Of a stretch of DNA of 5,896 nt, positions 1-5,825 are shown piece after piece (the stretch's first letter is position 1; every line of letters starts with the position of its first letter). The notes under the pieces are model-generated. The model was not told the origin of the DNA. It was given only the letters and a program-made list of their open reading frames with translations, and searched no databases. This DNA is from Dehalococcoidales bacterium. GTDB taxonomy: Bacteria; Chloroflexota; Dehalococcoidia; Dehalococcoidales; UBA5627. The position numbers were made by a program, and so were the translations under genes. The stretch is from contig JAAYAZ010000191.1 in assembly GCA_012719115.1 (NCBI GenBank), forward strand, positions 1 to 5,896. The letters are read 5' to 3'.

Positions 1-233
1 ATGGTATGAAAAAGGGTAAATGCCCGGTTGCGGTTAAATTTGAATATTACTGAAAGGATTCTGCCTTCGGCAACTCTCACACTTTCATAGCTGATTGCAT
101 TTGCACCCAGTACGCTTGAAGCGGCGGATAATTCGGAAGACCGGAGAACACTTACGGAGGTCAGCAAATGCCATATTTTCTCCAGTACTGACGGAGCTCT
201 AATTATATCTAAAAATCTGCAAACGGCTTCCAT
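1..233 (-). CDS. Hypothetical protein, 5' end only (continues past the left edge)
   Basis: An uninterrupted minus-strand reading frame runs from an ATG at 233-231 to the window edge, giving 77 codons with no stop. The protein begins MEAVCRFLDIIRAPSVLEKI and continues as a mixed hydrophobic/polar sequence with no signal peptide or membrane segment that I can see. I do not recognise the family. Support for a real gene comes mainly from upstream: a strong minus-strand promoter (TTGACA, 17 bp, TAGTAT) lies about 40 bases before the ATG. A modest AAAGG Shine-Dalgarno sits 9 bases before the ATG. The gene is divergent from the membrane-protein gene at 438. Its length, C-terminus and function cannot be judged from this fragment. 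Confidence 0.55.
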   Translation of the reverse strand, partial: MEAVCRFLDIIRAPSVLEKIWHLLTSVSVLRSSELSAASSVLGANAISYESVRVAEGRILSVIFKFNRNRAFTLFHT

Positions 234-270
234 AATTAGTAACCTTTGTTATCCTGAAACTGACACGTTA

Positions 271-299
271 ATACTAGTATCCGTCATATAAGCTGTCAA
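271..299 (-). promoter_or_regulatory. Sigma-70-type promoter for the left-edge minus-strand gene
   Basis: Read on the minus strand, a perfect -35 TTGACA (299-294) is followed by a 17-bp spacer and TAGTAT (276-271), which matches 4 of 6 bases of the -10 consensus. Transcription would start near 264, giving a leader of about 30 bases before the ATG at 233. The -10 box sits inside a perfect 10-bp palindrome (ATACTAGTAT, 271-280) that could serve as a repressor half-site pair; that role is inference. Confidence 0.6.
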
Positions 300-338
300 G
301 ATAAAAAAGGGTTTCATTTTTCAAAAAGATAGCGTCGC

Positions 339-353
339 AGACATTTTATGTCT
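339..353. repeat. Small inverted repeat between divergent promoters
   Basis: AGACAT and ATGTCT form a perfect 6-bp inverted repeat around a TTT spacer. It lies between the minus-strand promoter (271-299) and the plus-strand promoter (379-408). Its place suggests an operator, but repeats this short occur by chance in A+T-rich intergenic DNA, so the role is uncertain. Confidence 0.25.
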
Positions 354-378
354 ATCGTTAGTTTTTACAAAAAATATA

Positions 379-408
379 TTGCTATCGGAATGAGATATAG
401 AATATAAT
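379..408 (+). promoter_or_regulatory. Sigma-70-type promoter for the membrane-protein gene
   Basis: TTGCTA (379-384, 4 of 6 to consensus) and a perfect TATAAT (403-408) are separated by 18 bp. Transcription would start near 415 and give a leader of about 23 bases, which contains the GGGAG Shine-Dalgarno (426-430) seven bases before the ATG at 438. Confidence 0.55.
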
Positions 409-437
409 CAAAAACAATATTTTACGGGAGAATATAT

Positions 438-1190
438 ATGGAAGTAAAAGAAAATCCGCCACGCCGCACTGCTTTGATATGGATGGGGATTGCGGTTATA
501 GGGATAATGGTTATTTTTTTACCCGGGATTGTCGGGATGGACGGATTCGAAGGCGGCTATGCGGTTTCGGTCGCCGGGGTTCTTATATTTCTGACCGGGT
601 TGATTGCGGGTTTGCTCTATTTCAAACTGGCTAAAAGTGTCGATTCAATAATACGCAGTGAAAATGTACTGGCGCACTGGACATATACCCCGGAACAATG
701 GCGACAATATACAGAGGAAGAACATAAGGATAATGCCGCCGGCAAGTGGGGACTCTTTATGTTAATTGCGGGCATCGCTGTTGTGGTGGGTATAATTTTA
801 GCGATTATAATCGGGGAGGATTTCCTGTTAATCGCACTGATAATACTTGGTATAATCGCCGTTGCCGGACTGGCGGCTTTTTTCTCTACTGTCGGCTCTT
901 ACCGCTATAATAAAAAACACCACGGGGAAGTCTATATAACACCTGACGGGGCTTATTTCAACCGCCAGATGCATATCTGGAAAGGTTTGGGGAACAGGCT
1001 TGAGGAGGCCTTTTTCGATAATGAAAGGAACGGACTGCCGCGACTCTCTATTACATATTCTGCCCTCGCCGCTTACAAACGCAATTACTGGACATTAAGA
1101 ATACCGGTTCCGCCCGGCGAGGAGGATAATGCACGAAGTATTGCCAATCGAATCGGGCAGACCCACCTGCAATCCGGTAACTATATTTAA
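438..1190 (+). CDS. Four-helix integral membrane protein of unknown function
   Basis: The 250-residue protein has four clear hydrophobic segments at about residues 12-33, 41-62, 105-126 and 128-151, arranged as two hairpins. Between them is a polar loop (63-104) rich in acidic and aromatic residues (AHWTYTPEQWRQYTEEE). After the last helix is a soluble tail of about 100 residues with alternating hydrophobic pattern (VYITPDGAYFN, RLSITYSAL, WTLRIPVP) ending in a short helix. The tail resembles a small beta-rich PH-like domain, but this is only a pattern impression. There is no signal peptide, catalytic motif or transporter signature. The start is supported by GGGAG seven bases upstream and a promoter at 379-408. 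It lies 82 bp before the nucleotidase gene on the same strand with no obvious terminator between, so co-transcription is possible. I cannot assign a function; a membrane sensor or accessory protein are both open. Confidence 0.8.
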   Translation: MEVKENPPRRTALIWMGIAVIGIMVIFLPGIVGMDGFEGGYAVSVAGVLIFLTGLIAGLLYFKLAKSVDSIIRSENVLAHWTYTPEQWRQYTEEEHKDNAAGKWGLFMLIAGIAVVVGIILAIIIGEDFLLIALIILGIIAVAGLAAFFSTVGSYRYNKKHHGEVYITPDGAYFNRQMHIWKGLGNRLEEAFFDNERNGLPRLSITYSALAAYKRNYWTLRIPVPPGEEDNARSIANRIGQTHLQSGNYI

Positions 1191-1260
1191 ATAATGCCGA
1201 CAGATGTGGTTATAAAAAACGGTTTCTAAAAAAGGGTTAGGTTGCTTTTCAAATAATTTA

Positions 1261-1267
1261 AAGGAGG
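1261..1267 (+). promoter_or_regulatory. Strong Shine-Dalgarno of the nucleotidase gene
   Basis: AAGGAGG followed by further Gs lies five bases before the ATG at 1273. An in-frame GTG two codons later (1279) would be 11 bases from the core, so the ATG is the better-spaced start; GTG use would shorten the protein by only two residues. Confidence 0.7.
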
Positions 1268-1272
1268 GGGGA

Positions 1273-2739
1273 ATGGGCGTGACAAAGAAATTTACGATTC
1301 TGCATTCAAACGATATGCACGGTGATTTTTTAAGCGAAGTCAAAGCAGGCTGCAACAGCCTTATCGGCGGTCTGGCGCTATTATCCGGATACGTCAATAA
1401 AGTCAGGCATGAAGAAAAAAATGTGCTTTATGTAATTTCAGGAGATATGCTGCAGGGTTCGCTGATAGATTCGGAATACCAGGGCATTTCCACTATGGAG
1501 ATTATGAACTATCTCGCTCCCGATGCTGTTTCACTGGGCAATCATGAATTCGACTACGGTTTGCCGCAACTGCTTTTTTTGGAAAAAATGGCTAATTTTC
1601 CCATTGTCACCGCCAATATTTATATAGAAAAATACGGTAGAAGGCTAATGAGGCCTTACCTGATTTTAAAAATGGACGGATTCGATATTATGTTTATAGG
1701 TATCCTGACGGAAAAGGTGCTCGATGCCTTAAGAAAGGATAAACTGGTTGGCAGCTTCATCTCTCTGGAAGATGCCGCTCACGAGGTAGGTGTTATCACC
1801 GATGCCTATAAGAATGATGACATCGATTTGACGATACTGCTGACTCATATCGGATATGAATCCGATATCGAGCTGGCAAAACTCTTAAAGCCGGAATGGG
1901 GCGTCGATATAATCATCGGCGGCCATTCGCATACTATACTGAAGCAACCGACCACAGTTAATAATGTTCTTATAGCACAGGCGGGAGTCGGTACCGACCA
2001 AATCGGCAGATTCGACATTACGGTCGATGATGATACCAACAGTATTGTCGAATGGAAATGGCAGCTTATTCCAATCGAAGAGGGTATTGCCGAACCGGAT
2101 ATGAAATTAAAGGAATATATCGACAGTTACGCCAGCGAAATCGACCGCAAGTATAATGCTATCATCTGTAAATTTACCGATGTTATGACGCACCCCTGCC
2201 GGGAGGTTGAAACCTCACTGGGCAACCTCTTTGCCGACGCACTGGCAGAGATTGCGCAGTGCGATGTTATGCTGATCGGCTCAGGTTCAATTCGCAGCAA
2301 ACAACTTGGACCTGCAGTTACTTTAAAGGATTATCGAACATGTTTTCCCTTTAAGGATTACCTGACACGCTTTTTCATTACCGGAGCGCAGTTAAGGCGT
2401 ATTTTTGCCCACATTATGCGCCCCGAAAACCGCGACGGCGAGGGTGAATGCTATCAGGTAAACGGTAAAATTCGCGCCGTTTATAACGATATTGCACATG
2501 ATTTGTTTTCCCTGGAATTTGAAGGACAACCTATTGAAGACGACCGCAAGTATTCTATCGGACTTATCGGATACCACATTTCCAATTCTGCCGCATACCT
2601 TGATATCACAAACGAGGAATTGCTAATACACGGTATACCCAAGGTAGTTGCCACTTCCGTACCGGAAGCACTTGAAGAATATCTGAAATATCACCAGAAC
2701 ATCGGACGTGCAGTTGAAGGACGATTGATATACATATAA
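1273..2739 (+). CDS. Bifunctional metallophosphatase / 5'-nucleotidase, cytoplasmic type
   Basis: This 488-residue protein has the full calcineurin-like phosphoesterase motif set in its N-terminal half: SNDMHGD (Asp14, His16), SGDM (Asp58), GNHE (Asn90, His91), THIG (His192) and GGHSH (His218, His220). These residues bind the two metal ions and the phosphate in this family. From about residue 290 comes a 5'-nucleotidase C-terminal domain (ETSLGNLFADAL at 313-324, FPFKDYL at 358-364), which supplies the nucleoside-binding residues. The likely reaction is hydrolysis of nucleoside 5'-monophosphates or related nucleotides. The substrate-site segment usually read as NGGxIR is GSGSIR here (336-341), so specificity may differ. 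There is no signal peptide: the first catalytic motif starts at residue 12, which points to a cytoplasmic enzyme like the YunD-type proteins rather than periplasmic UshA. A strong Shine-Dalgarno sets the start. It lies downstream of the membrane-protein gene and ends at a palindromic terminator. Confidence 0.92.
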   Translation: MGVTKKFTILHSNDMHGDFLSEVKAGCNSLIGGLALLSGYVNKVRHEEKNVLYVISGDMLQGSLIDSEYQGISTMEIMNYLAPDAVSLGNHEFDYGLPQLLFLEKMANFPIVTANIYIEKYGRRLMRPYLILKMDGFDIMFIGILTEKVLDALRKDKLVGSFISLEDAAHEVGVITDAYKNDDIDLTILLTHIGYESDIELAKLLKPEWGVDIIIGGHSHTILKQPTTVNNVLIAQAGVGTDQIGRFDITVDDDTNSIVEWKWQLIPIEEGIAEPDMKLKEYIDSYASEIDRKYNAIICKFTDVMTHPCREVETSLGNLFADALAEIAQCDVMLIGSGSIRSKQLGPAVTLKDYRTCFPFKDYLTRFFITGAQLRRIFAHIMRPENRDGEGECYQVNGKIRAVYNDIAHDLFSLEFEGQPIEDDRKYSIGLIGYHISNSAAYLDITNEELLIHGIPKVVATSVPEALEEYLKYHQNIGRAVEGRLIYI

Positions 2740-2742
2740 TAA

Positions 2743-2768
2743 ATATCCCGACCGTACGGTCGGGATAT
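2743..2768. terminator. Perfect 26-bp palindrome between convergent genes, probable bidirectional terminator
   Basis: The 13-base half ATATCCCGACCGT is followed directly by its exact reverse complement, giving a G+C-rich stem centred between 2755 and 2756. It begins four bases after the nucleotidase stop codon and lies 31 bases from the end of the convergent zinc-ribbon gene. This is the expected place for a shared terminator. The flanks are A+T-rich but lack a clean U-run on either strand, so termination efficiency is uncertain. Confidence 0.65.
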
Positions 2769-2799
2769 AACAGCATTTTATATATCTATTTGAAACGGG

Positions 2800-3624
2800 C
2801 TATTTTATCAATCCGACTTTTCTTAACGACTCAGCAGCCTGTTGCTGATAGGCGTCGTTAATCTCGAATTTATACTTTCCACTCATTGTTTCAATTTCCA
2901 GCGGTCTGGTCGTTTTTTCGTCATCATCACTACCACCGAAGCTACTGTTAAATCCGACGCTGAAAGAGCCTTTCTTGAATAGTACCTTATCAGGCTTAAA
3001 TTTCACTTTGCGTATCTGGTTCATATATATAGCAAAATTGGCCGGATTTTCCTGTAGCGCTATGTCCGGCGGCACCTGTAAATAGCGTTGCCATAACGTA
3101 TAACCACTGCCCATTGCCGCAAAGAAACCTCCAACCCCCTGTCCGCGATGCTTGGAAGCCTCTTCTTTTATCATCTCGGAGGTTAAAATAGCACAGATCA
3201 TGCGGTGATTTGTCACGACTATATTGAATGTATCAGACATGATCAGATTTTTCTTTTTATTAGCGTTGGGAATAACCCCGATTACCACTTCCCCGGGAAT
3301 CGGGCCTGCCGGCGGCTGATATCCGTAACCGGGAACCGCCTGCTGCGGTGCATAATACGGCTGCTGCGCTGAATATGGCGGCTGCTGATAAGCTGGCGAC
3401 TGTTGCGGGGCTTGAGGCGGAGGGGCTGCCTGCGTCCGTGGGGCTGCCGGAGGCGGCGAATAAGGCGGCGGTAAATTAACGGGGGGCGGCTGATGCGCAG
3501 CGACCGGGGGAACCTCCTTTGCAGTGCTTATATTAGCCACAGGGGAACCACAACCGGCACAAAATTTCGCCCTTGCTCCTAATGGATGTCCACAATTTGT
3601 ACAAAAATTTCTTGCCGCAGTCAT
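2800..3624 (-). CDS. Zinc-ribbon protein with Pro/Gln-rich linker and C-terminal PH-like domain
   Basis: The 274-residue protein has three visible parts. Residues 8-25 are a zinc ribbon with two CxxC knuckles (Cys8/Cys11 and Cys22/Cys25) and the usual CxxCG spacing. Residues 38-110 are a low-complexity linker rich in Pro, Gln, Ala and Tyr, with PYS, QQP and YAP-like repeats; it is surely disordered. Residues 111-274 form a globular domain with strand-like stretches (EVVIGVIPN, FNIVVTNHRMICAIL, PLEIETMSGKYKFEI) and a final helix. The 'VVTNHRMI' strand and the terminal helix resemble bacterial PH-like domains, an inference from pattern. There is no membrane segment or signal peptide, so it is likely cytoplasmic and binds a partner or the membrane surface. 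GAGG six bases before the ATG supports the start. It is transcribed alone or by read-through from the ligase/ACT operon 191 bp upstream. The specific role is unknown. Confidence 0.85.
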   Translation of the reverse strand: MTAARNFCTNCGHPLGARAKFCAGCGSPVANISTAKEVPPVAAHQPPPVNLPPPYSPPPAAPRTQAAPPPQAPQQSPAYQQPPYSAQQPYYAPQQAVPGYGYQPPAGPIPGEVVIGVIPNANKKKNLIMSDTFNIVVTNHRMICAILTSEMIKEEASKHRGQGVGGFFAAMGSGYTLWQRYLQVPPDIALQENPANFAIYMNQIRKVKFKPDKVLFKKGSFSVGFNSSFGGSDDDEKTTRPLEIETMSGKYKFEINDAYQQQAAESLRKVGLIK

Positions 3625-3652
3625 ACAGCACCTCGCTTTACTATAGTACTTA

Positions 3653-3681
3653 ATTATTGCATATAATTTTTAAGCGTGCAA
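3653..3681 (-). promoter_or_regulatory. Candidate promoter of the zinc-ribbon gene
   Basis: On the minus strand TTGCAC (3681-3676) and AATAAT (3658-3653) are 17 bp apart. The -10 box matches 5 of 6 bases and the -35 box only 3 of 6. The implied leader would be about 20 bases. The surrounding 190-bp gap is A+T-rich, so chance matches are likely. Confidence 0.3.
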
Positions 3682-3761
3682 TGGATTTTACCCATTTTTT
3701 GCCATAATAATACACAAGAGAAATTAACACACCATATCAACCAAAGATGGCTATACAGAGT

Positions 3762-3794
3762 AAAAGGACGTTTATTATCTCTCTATTACCTTTT
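3762..3794 (-). terminator. Weak terminator candidate after the ACT gene
   Basis: AAAAGG and CCTTTT form a 6-bp inverted repeat around a 21-base A+T-rich loop, starting about 22 bases after the ACT stop codon in the direction of transcription. The stem is short and A+T-rich, so it may not stop transcription; it is the only stem-loop I found in this gap near the operon end. Confidence 0.2.
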
Positions 3795-3815
3795 GGCTTG
3801 CTTAACACTTGATTA

Positions 3816-4253
3816 TTAAATAGCGTCGATTTCTGTCTGGCTCAATATGTTGATACCGGCTTTTTGCAAAGCCGAAATACCACCTTCAATATCTGACGGA
3901 CGAATAATGATACATGCTTCTTCAAAATTGCTCCGGTAGAATGAATAACTGTACTCGATGGAAATACCGGCATCATCCAAAGCAGCCATTACTTTTGCCA
4001 GGCCCATAGGTTTATGCGGCACACGAACACCGATAACTTTATTGGTTTTGGCAATATAACCACCCTGATGCAGCACACTTAAAGTGCTATCGATATCCTC
4101 GCTTTTTACAATAACACGTATTATACCGAAACCACTGGTGTCGGCAATGGTAAGCGCCAACAAGTTGATTCCTTTCTCTCCCAGCAGTTCAGTCATATTG
4201 CGAAGTGAGCCGCGAACATTTTCCAAAAATATCGAAATCTGCGAAACAAACAT
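3816..4253 (-). CDS. Tandem ACT-domain protein paired with phenylacetate-CoA ligase
   Basis: The 145-residue protein is built almost entirely of two ACT domains: about residues 3-68 (starting VSQISIFLENVRGSLRNMTE, ending near the VIGVRV strand) and about 73-140 (VRVPHKPMGLAKVMAALDDA onward). Both show the beta-alpha-beta-beta-alpha-beta pattern and the glycine-containing turn before the first helix (RGSL, PMGL). ACT domains bind amino acids and regulate partner enzymes; no catalytic domain is present. I chose the ATG at 4253-4251 because AAGGAGG lies seven bases upstream and the ACT fold begins at once. A longer frame back to 4334 exists, but its extra 27 residues are basic, non-ACT and overlap the ligase. 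The gene starts one base after the ligase stop codon, so the two are almost certainly co-transcribed and translationally coupled. A likely role is sensing an aromatic or branched amino acid linked to the ligase pathway; this is inference. Confidence 0.88.
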   Translation of the reverse strand: MFVSQISIFLENVRGSLRNMTELLGEKGINLLALTIADTSGFGIIRVIVKSEDIDSTLSVLHQGGYIAKTNKVIGVRVPHKPMGLAKVMAALDDAGISIEYSYSFYRSNFEEACIIIRPSDIEGGISALQKAGINILSQTEIDAI

Positions 4254-4254
4254 A

Positions 4255-5553
4255 TCAAAGCCTCCTTTTGTCCACCACGCGTTTCGACTTGCCCTCAGAG
4301 CGCGGCAGGGAACGGGGCGGTACAAGCTTAACATCCGCCTGAATGCCTACTACGGATTTAATCTGCGAAGCTATGGAGTTTTCCAGAGCCTGAATCTGGC
4401 TTATCGTATCAGAGAACATATCCTCGGTCAATTCTACGTGTACTTCCAGATTATCCAATGAAGCCCGACGGTCGGCAATAATGAGATAATGAGGAGTTAT
4501 CCCGCCAACTGACGCCAGAACGGACTCAATCTGACCCGGGTATACATTAACACCCCTGACTACCAGCATATCATCGGTGCGGCCTGCCAAACGACTCATT
4601 CTCAGTGTAGTACGCCCGCAGGAGCAGGGCACATCGTTTAGTGTACAAATATCGCGGGTGCGATAGCGCAACATTGGCTGCCCTGTTTTTGTAATGGTAG
4701 TCATCACAAGTTCGCCCGTTACACCGCAGGGTAAAGGCTTCCCTGTTTTGGGGTTTACCACTTCCGCAATGATATGGTCTTCATTTATGTGTAATCCACT
4801 CTTCATCTCACACTCGAATGAAACACCCGGCCCGGCTATTTCCGACAAACCGTATATATCAAGGGCATCTATCCCGAATAATTTCTCGAGCTCGGCACGC
4901 ATCTTCTCACTCCAGGGCTCGCCTCCGAAGCAACCGCCCTTCAATTTTAACTGCGACAATATGCCCATATCCCGTGCCGTTTCCCCCAGATAGATAGCAT
5001 AAGATGGAGTGCAGCACAGTATTGTCGTTCCAAGCTCTTTCATCATTATGAGCTGTCTCTGCGTATTTCCACTTGACATCGGGATTACCATAGCGCCCAG
5101 CCGAGTCGCCGCCTGATGCAAACCCAGCCCGCCGGTAAACAGTCCGTATCCGTAAGCAACCTGAACTATGCTTTTGTCATCACAGCCGGCAGCAGCCAGA
5201 GCACGTGCCGCCATTTCTGTCCAGACTTCTATATCGTTTTCCGTATATCCGGTAACAATCGGATTGCCCGATGTGCCCGATGACCCCTGAATACGAACAA
5301 TTTGCTGTTGCGGAACAGCCAGCAAACCGAACGGGAATCCGTCGCGTAGGTCATTCTTTTCCATAAACGGAAGCAGATGCAAATCGTCGATGCTGTGAAT
5401 GTCCTCCGGCTTGATGCCGGCTTTATCCATACGCTCTCGATAAAACGCTACATTGTTATATTCGTGCTTTACCGTTGCCCGCAATCTTTCCGACTGCAGT
5501 TTTTTCCGCTCATCCCTGCCAATGCTTTCCATAGCAGGATTCAAGATGCTCAT
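4255..5553 (-). CDS. paaK: Phenylacetate-CoA ligase family (AMP-forming)
   Basis: This 432-residue protein has the usual length and motif order of PaaK. A phosphate-binding loop SSGTSGNP lies at 91-98. FGGEPW follows at 209-214, and the adenine-binding YGLSE at 234-238. GELVMTTITKTGQPMLRYRTRDI lies across 280-302, cysteines at 303, 310 and 312 (PCSCGR), and GRTDDMLVVRGVNVYP at 324-339 at the hinge. The C-terminal GKSKR (421-425) carries the expected catalytic lysine, Lys422. The reaction is aryl acid + ATP + CoA to aryl-CoA + AMP + PPi; in anaerobes these enzymes work with 2-oxoacid:ferredoxin oxidoreductases in aromatic amino acid metabolism. The cysteine cluster may bind zinc, as suggested for some relatives. 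Exact substrate cannot be read from sequence. GAGG seven bases before the ATG supports the start; a second Met at residue 8 lacks a ribosome site. It is the first gene of a two-gene operon with the ACT protein. Confidence 0.93.
   Translation of the reverse strand: MSILNPAMESIGRDERKKLQSERLRATVKHEYNNVAFYRERMDKAGIKPEDIHSIDDLHLLPFMEKNDLRDGFPFGLLAVPQQQIVRIQGSSGTSGNPIVTGYTENDIEVWTEMAARALAAAGCDDKSIVQVAYGYGLFTGGLGLHQAATRLGAMVIPMSSGNTQRQLIMMKELGTTILCCTPSYAIYLGETARDMGILSQLKLKGGCFGGEPWSEKMRAELEKLFGIDALDIYGLSEIAGPGVSFECEMKSGLHINEDHIIAEVVNPKTGKPLPCGVTGELVMTTITKTGQPMLRYRTRDICTLNDVPCSCGRTTLRMSRLAGRTDDMLVVRGVNVYPGQIESVLASVGGITPHYLIIADRRASLDNLEVHVELTEDMFSDTISQIQALENSIASQIKSVVGIQADVKLVPPRSLPRSEGKSKRVVDKRRL
4261..4267 (-). 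promoter_or_regulatory. Shine-Dalgarno of the ACT gene, embedded in the ligase C-terminus
   Basis: The minus strand reads AAGGAGG seven bases before the ATG at 4253. The same bases form the AGG AGG codons for the last two arginines of the ligase (KRRL-stop). This site decides the ACT start and indicates translational coupling. Confidence 0.8.
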
Positions 5554-5578
5554 AGACTTACCTCATAATAAAATAATA

Positions 5579-5604
5579 CGGTTCCGCCCTGAAAAACAGA
5601 ACCG
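5579..5604 (-). promoter_or_regulatory. Leader hairpin upstream of the ligase gene
   Basis: On the transcribed strand CGGTTC (5604-5599) pairs perfectly with GAACCG (5584-5579). The 14-base loop contains a further CTG/CAG pair. The hairpin lies between the candidate -10 box (5638-5643) and the Shine-Dalgarno (5561-5564), and is followed by an A/U-rich stretch. It could be an attenuator or a translation-control element, or only a stabilising 5' stem. No known riboswitch class is recognised. Confidence 0.35.
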
Positions 5605-5637
5605 CAACAATTCGTTTTTCGACAAAAAGATAAGGTT

Positions 5638-5666
5638 ATTATAAAGCAAATAAGCGGTTAAGAAAA
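5638..5666 (-). promoter_or_regulatory. Candidate promoter of the ligase/ACT operon
   Basis: A perfect minus-strand TATAAT (5643-5638) is preceded at 17 bp by TTTTCT (5666-5661), which matches only 3 of 6 bases of the -35 consensus. The implied leader is about 75-80 bases and would contain the hairpin at 5579-5604. The region is A+T-rich, so the match is suggestive only. Confidence 0.35.
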
Positions 5667-5703
5667 ATCAACAATAAAACAGGTTAGTGTAAATAAGGTT
5701 GCA

Positions 5704-5774
5704 GATTGTATCCGAGGTCTTATGTATTGAGAGGAAAATGGTGGGCCACTCTGGATTCGAACCAGAGACCCTCC
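5704..5774. repeat. 71-bp direct repeat, copy 1
   Basis: These 71 bases recur at 5826-5896 with two differences (5711 T versus C at 5833; 5770 C versus T at 5892). Each copy holds a 35-bp A+T-rich lead-in followed by the 3' end of a tRNA on the minus strand. The bases before copy 1 do not align with those before copy 2, so the left boundary is sharp. The right boundary cannot be seen because copy 2 meets the window edge. Confidence 0.9.
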
Positions 5775-5802
5775 CGACTTTATCGGGATGTTCTAACCAA
5801 CC
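5739..5802 (-). pseudogene. 5'-truncated tRNA remnant
   Basis: On the minus strand the 3' three-quarters of a tRNA can be laid out. There is a partial D-loop and D-stem 3' side (GGTTGGTTAGAAC, 5802-5790) and a perfect 5-bp anticodon stem TCCCG/CGGGA. The variable region has 5 bases. A perfect T-arm follows, TCTGG-TTCGAAT-CCAGA (5766-5750). It ends in acceptor strand GTGGCCC, discriminator A and encoded CCA (5741-5739). The 5' part is missing: no GGGCCAC-like acceptor partner and no matching D-stem 5' strand precede it. The 7-base anticodon loop is AUAAAGU, which would place AAA at positions 34-36, a rare anticodon. I infer a non-functional remnant; the amino acid identity cannot be assigned. 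Confidence 0.6.
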
Positions 5803-5825
5803 GGCGAAAGATAACCGGAATTGAC

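Noticed and set aside
1191..1272. Separate promoter for the nucleotidase (TATAAA near 1210)
   Set aside because: No acceptable -35 box lies 16-18 bp upstream, so I could not support it over read-through from the preceding gene.
1095..1397. Minus-strand open frame of 100 codons
   Set aside because: It overlaps the ends of two well-supported plus-strand genes and the gap between them, has no convincing ribosome site, and the product has no recognisable domain.
3338..3510. Apparent nucleotide repeats rich in GGCGG and CTGCTG
   Set aside because: These reflect the Pro/Gln-rich codons of the zinc-ribbon protein linker, not a separate repeat array or CRISPR.
3680..3696. AATGG-ATTTTAC-CCATT inverted repeat followed by a T-run on the plus strand
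   Set aside because: It would be a plus-strand terminator, but no plus-strand gene precedes it. The stem is only 5 bp in A+T-rich DNA.
4254..4334. N-terminal extension of the ACT protein to an ATG at 4334 (172 residues)
   Set aside because: The extra 27 residues are basic, unlike any ACT domain, and overlap the ligase frame. The ATG at 4253 has an ideally placed AAGGAGG and starts directly at the ACT fold.
4084..4461. Plus-strand open frame of 125 codons across the ligase/ACT junction
   Set aside because: It is antisense to two clear genes and its protein shows no family features; it is a shadow of their coding bias.
4694..4993. Plus-strand open frame of 99 codons inside the ligase gene
   Set aside because: Antisense to the conserved adenylate-forming core of the ligase, with no independent support.
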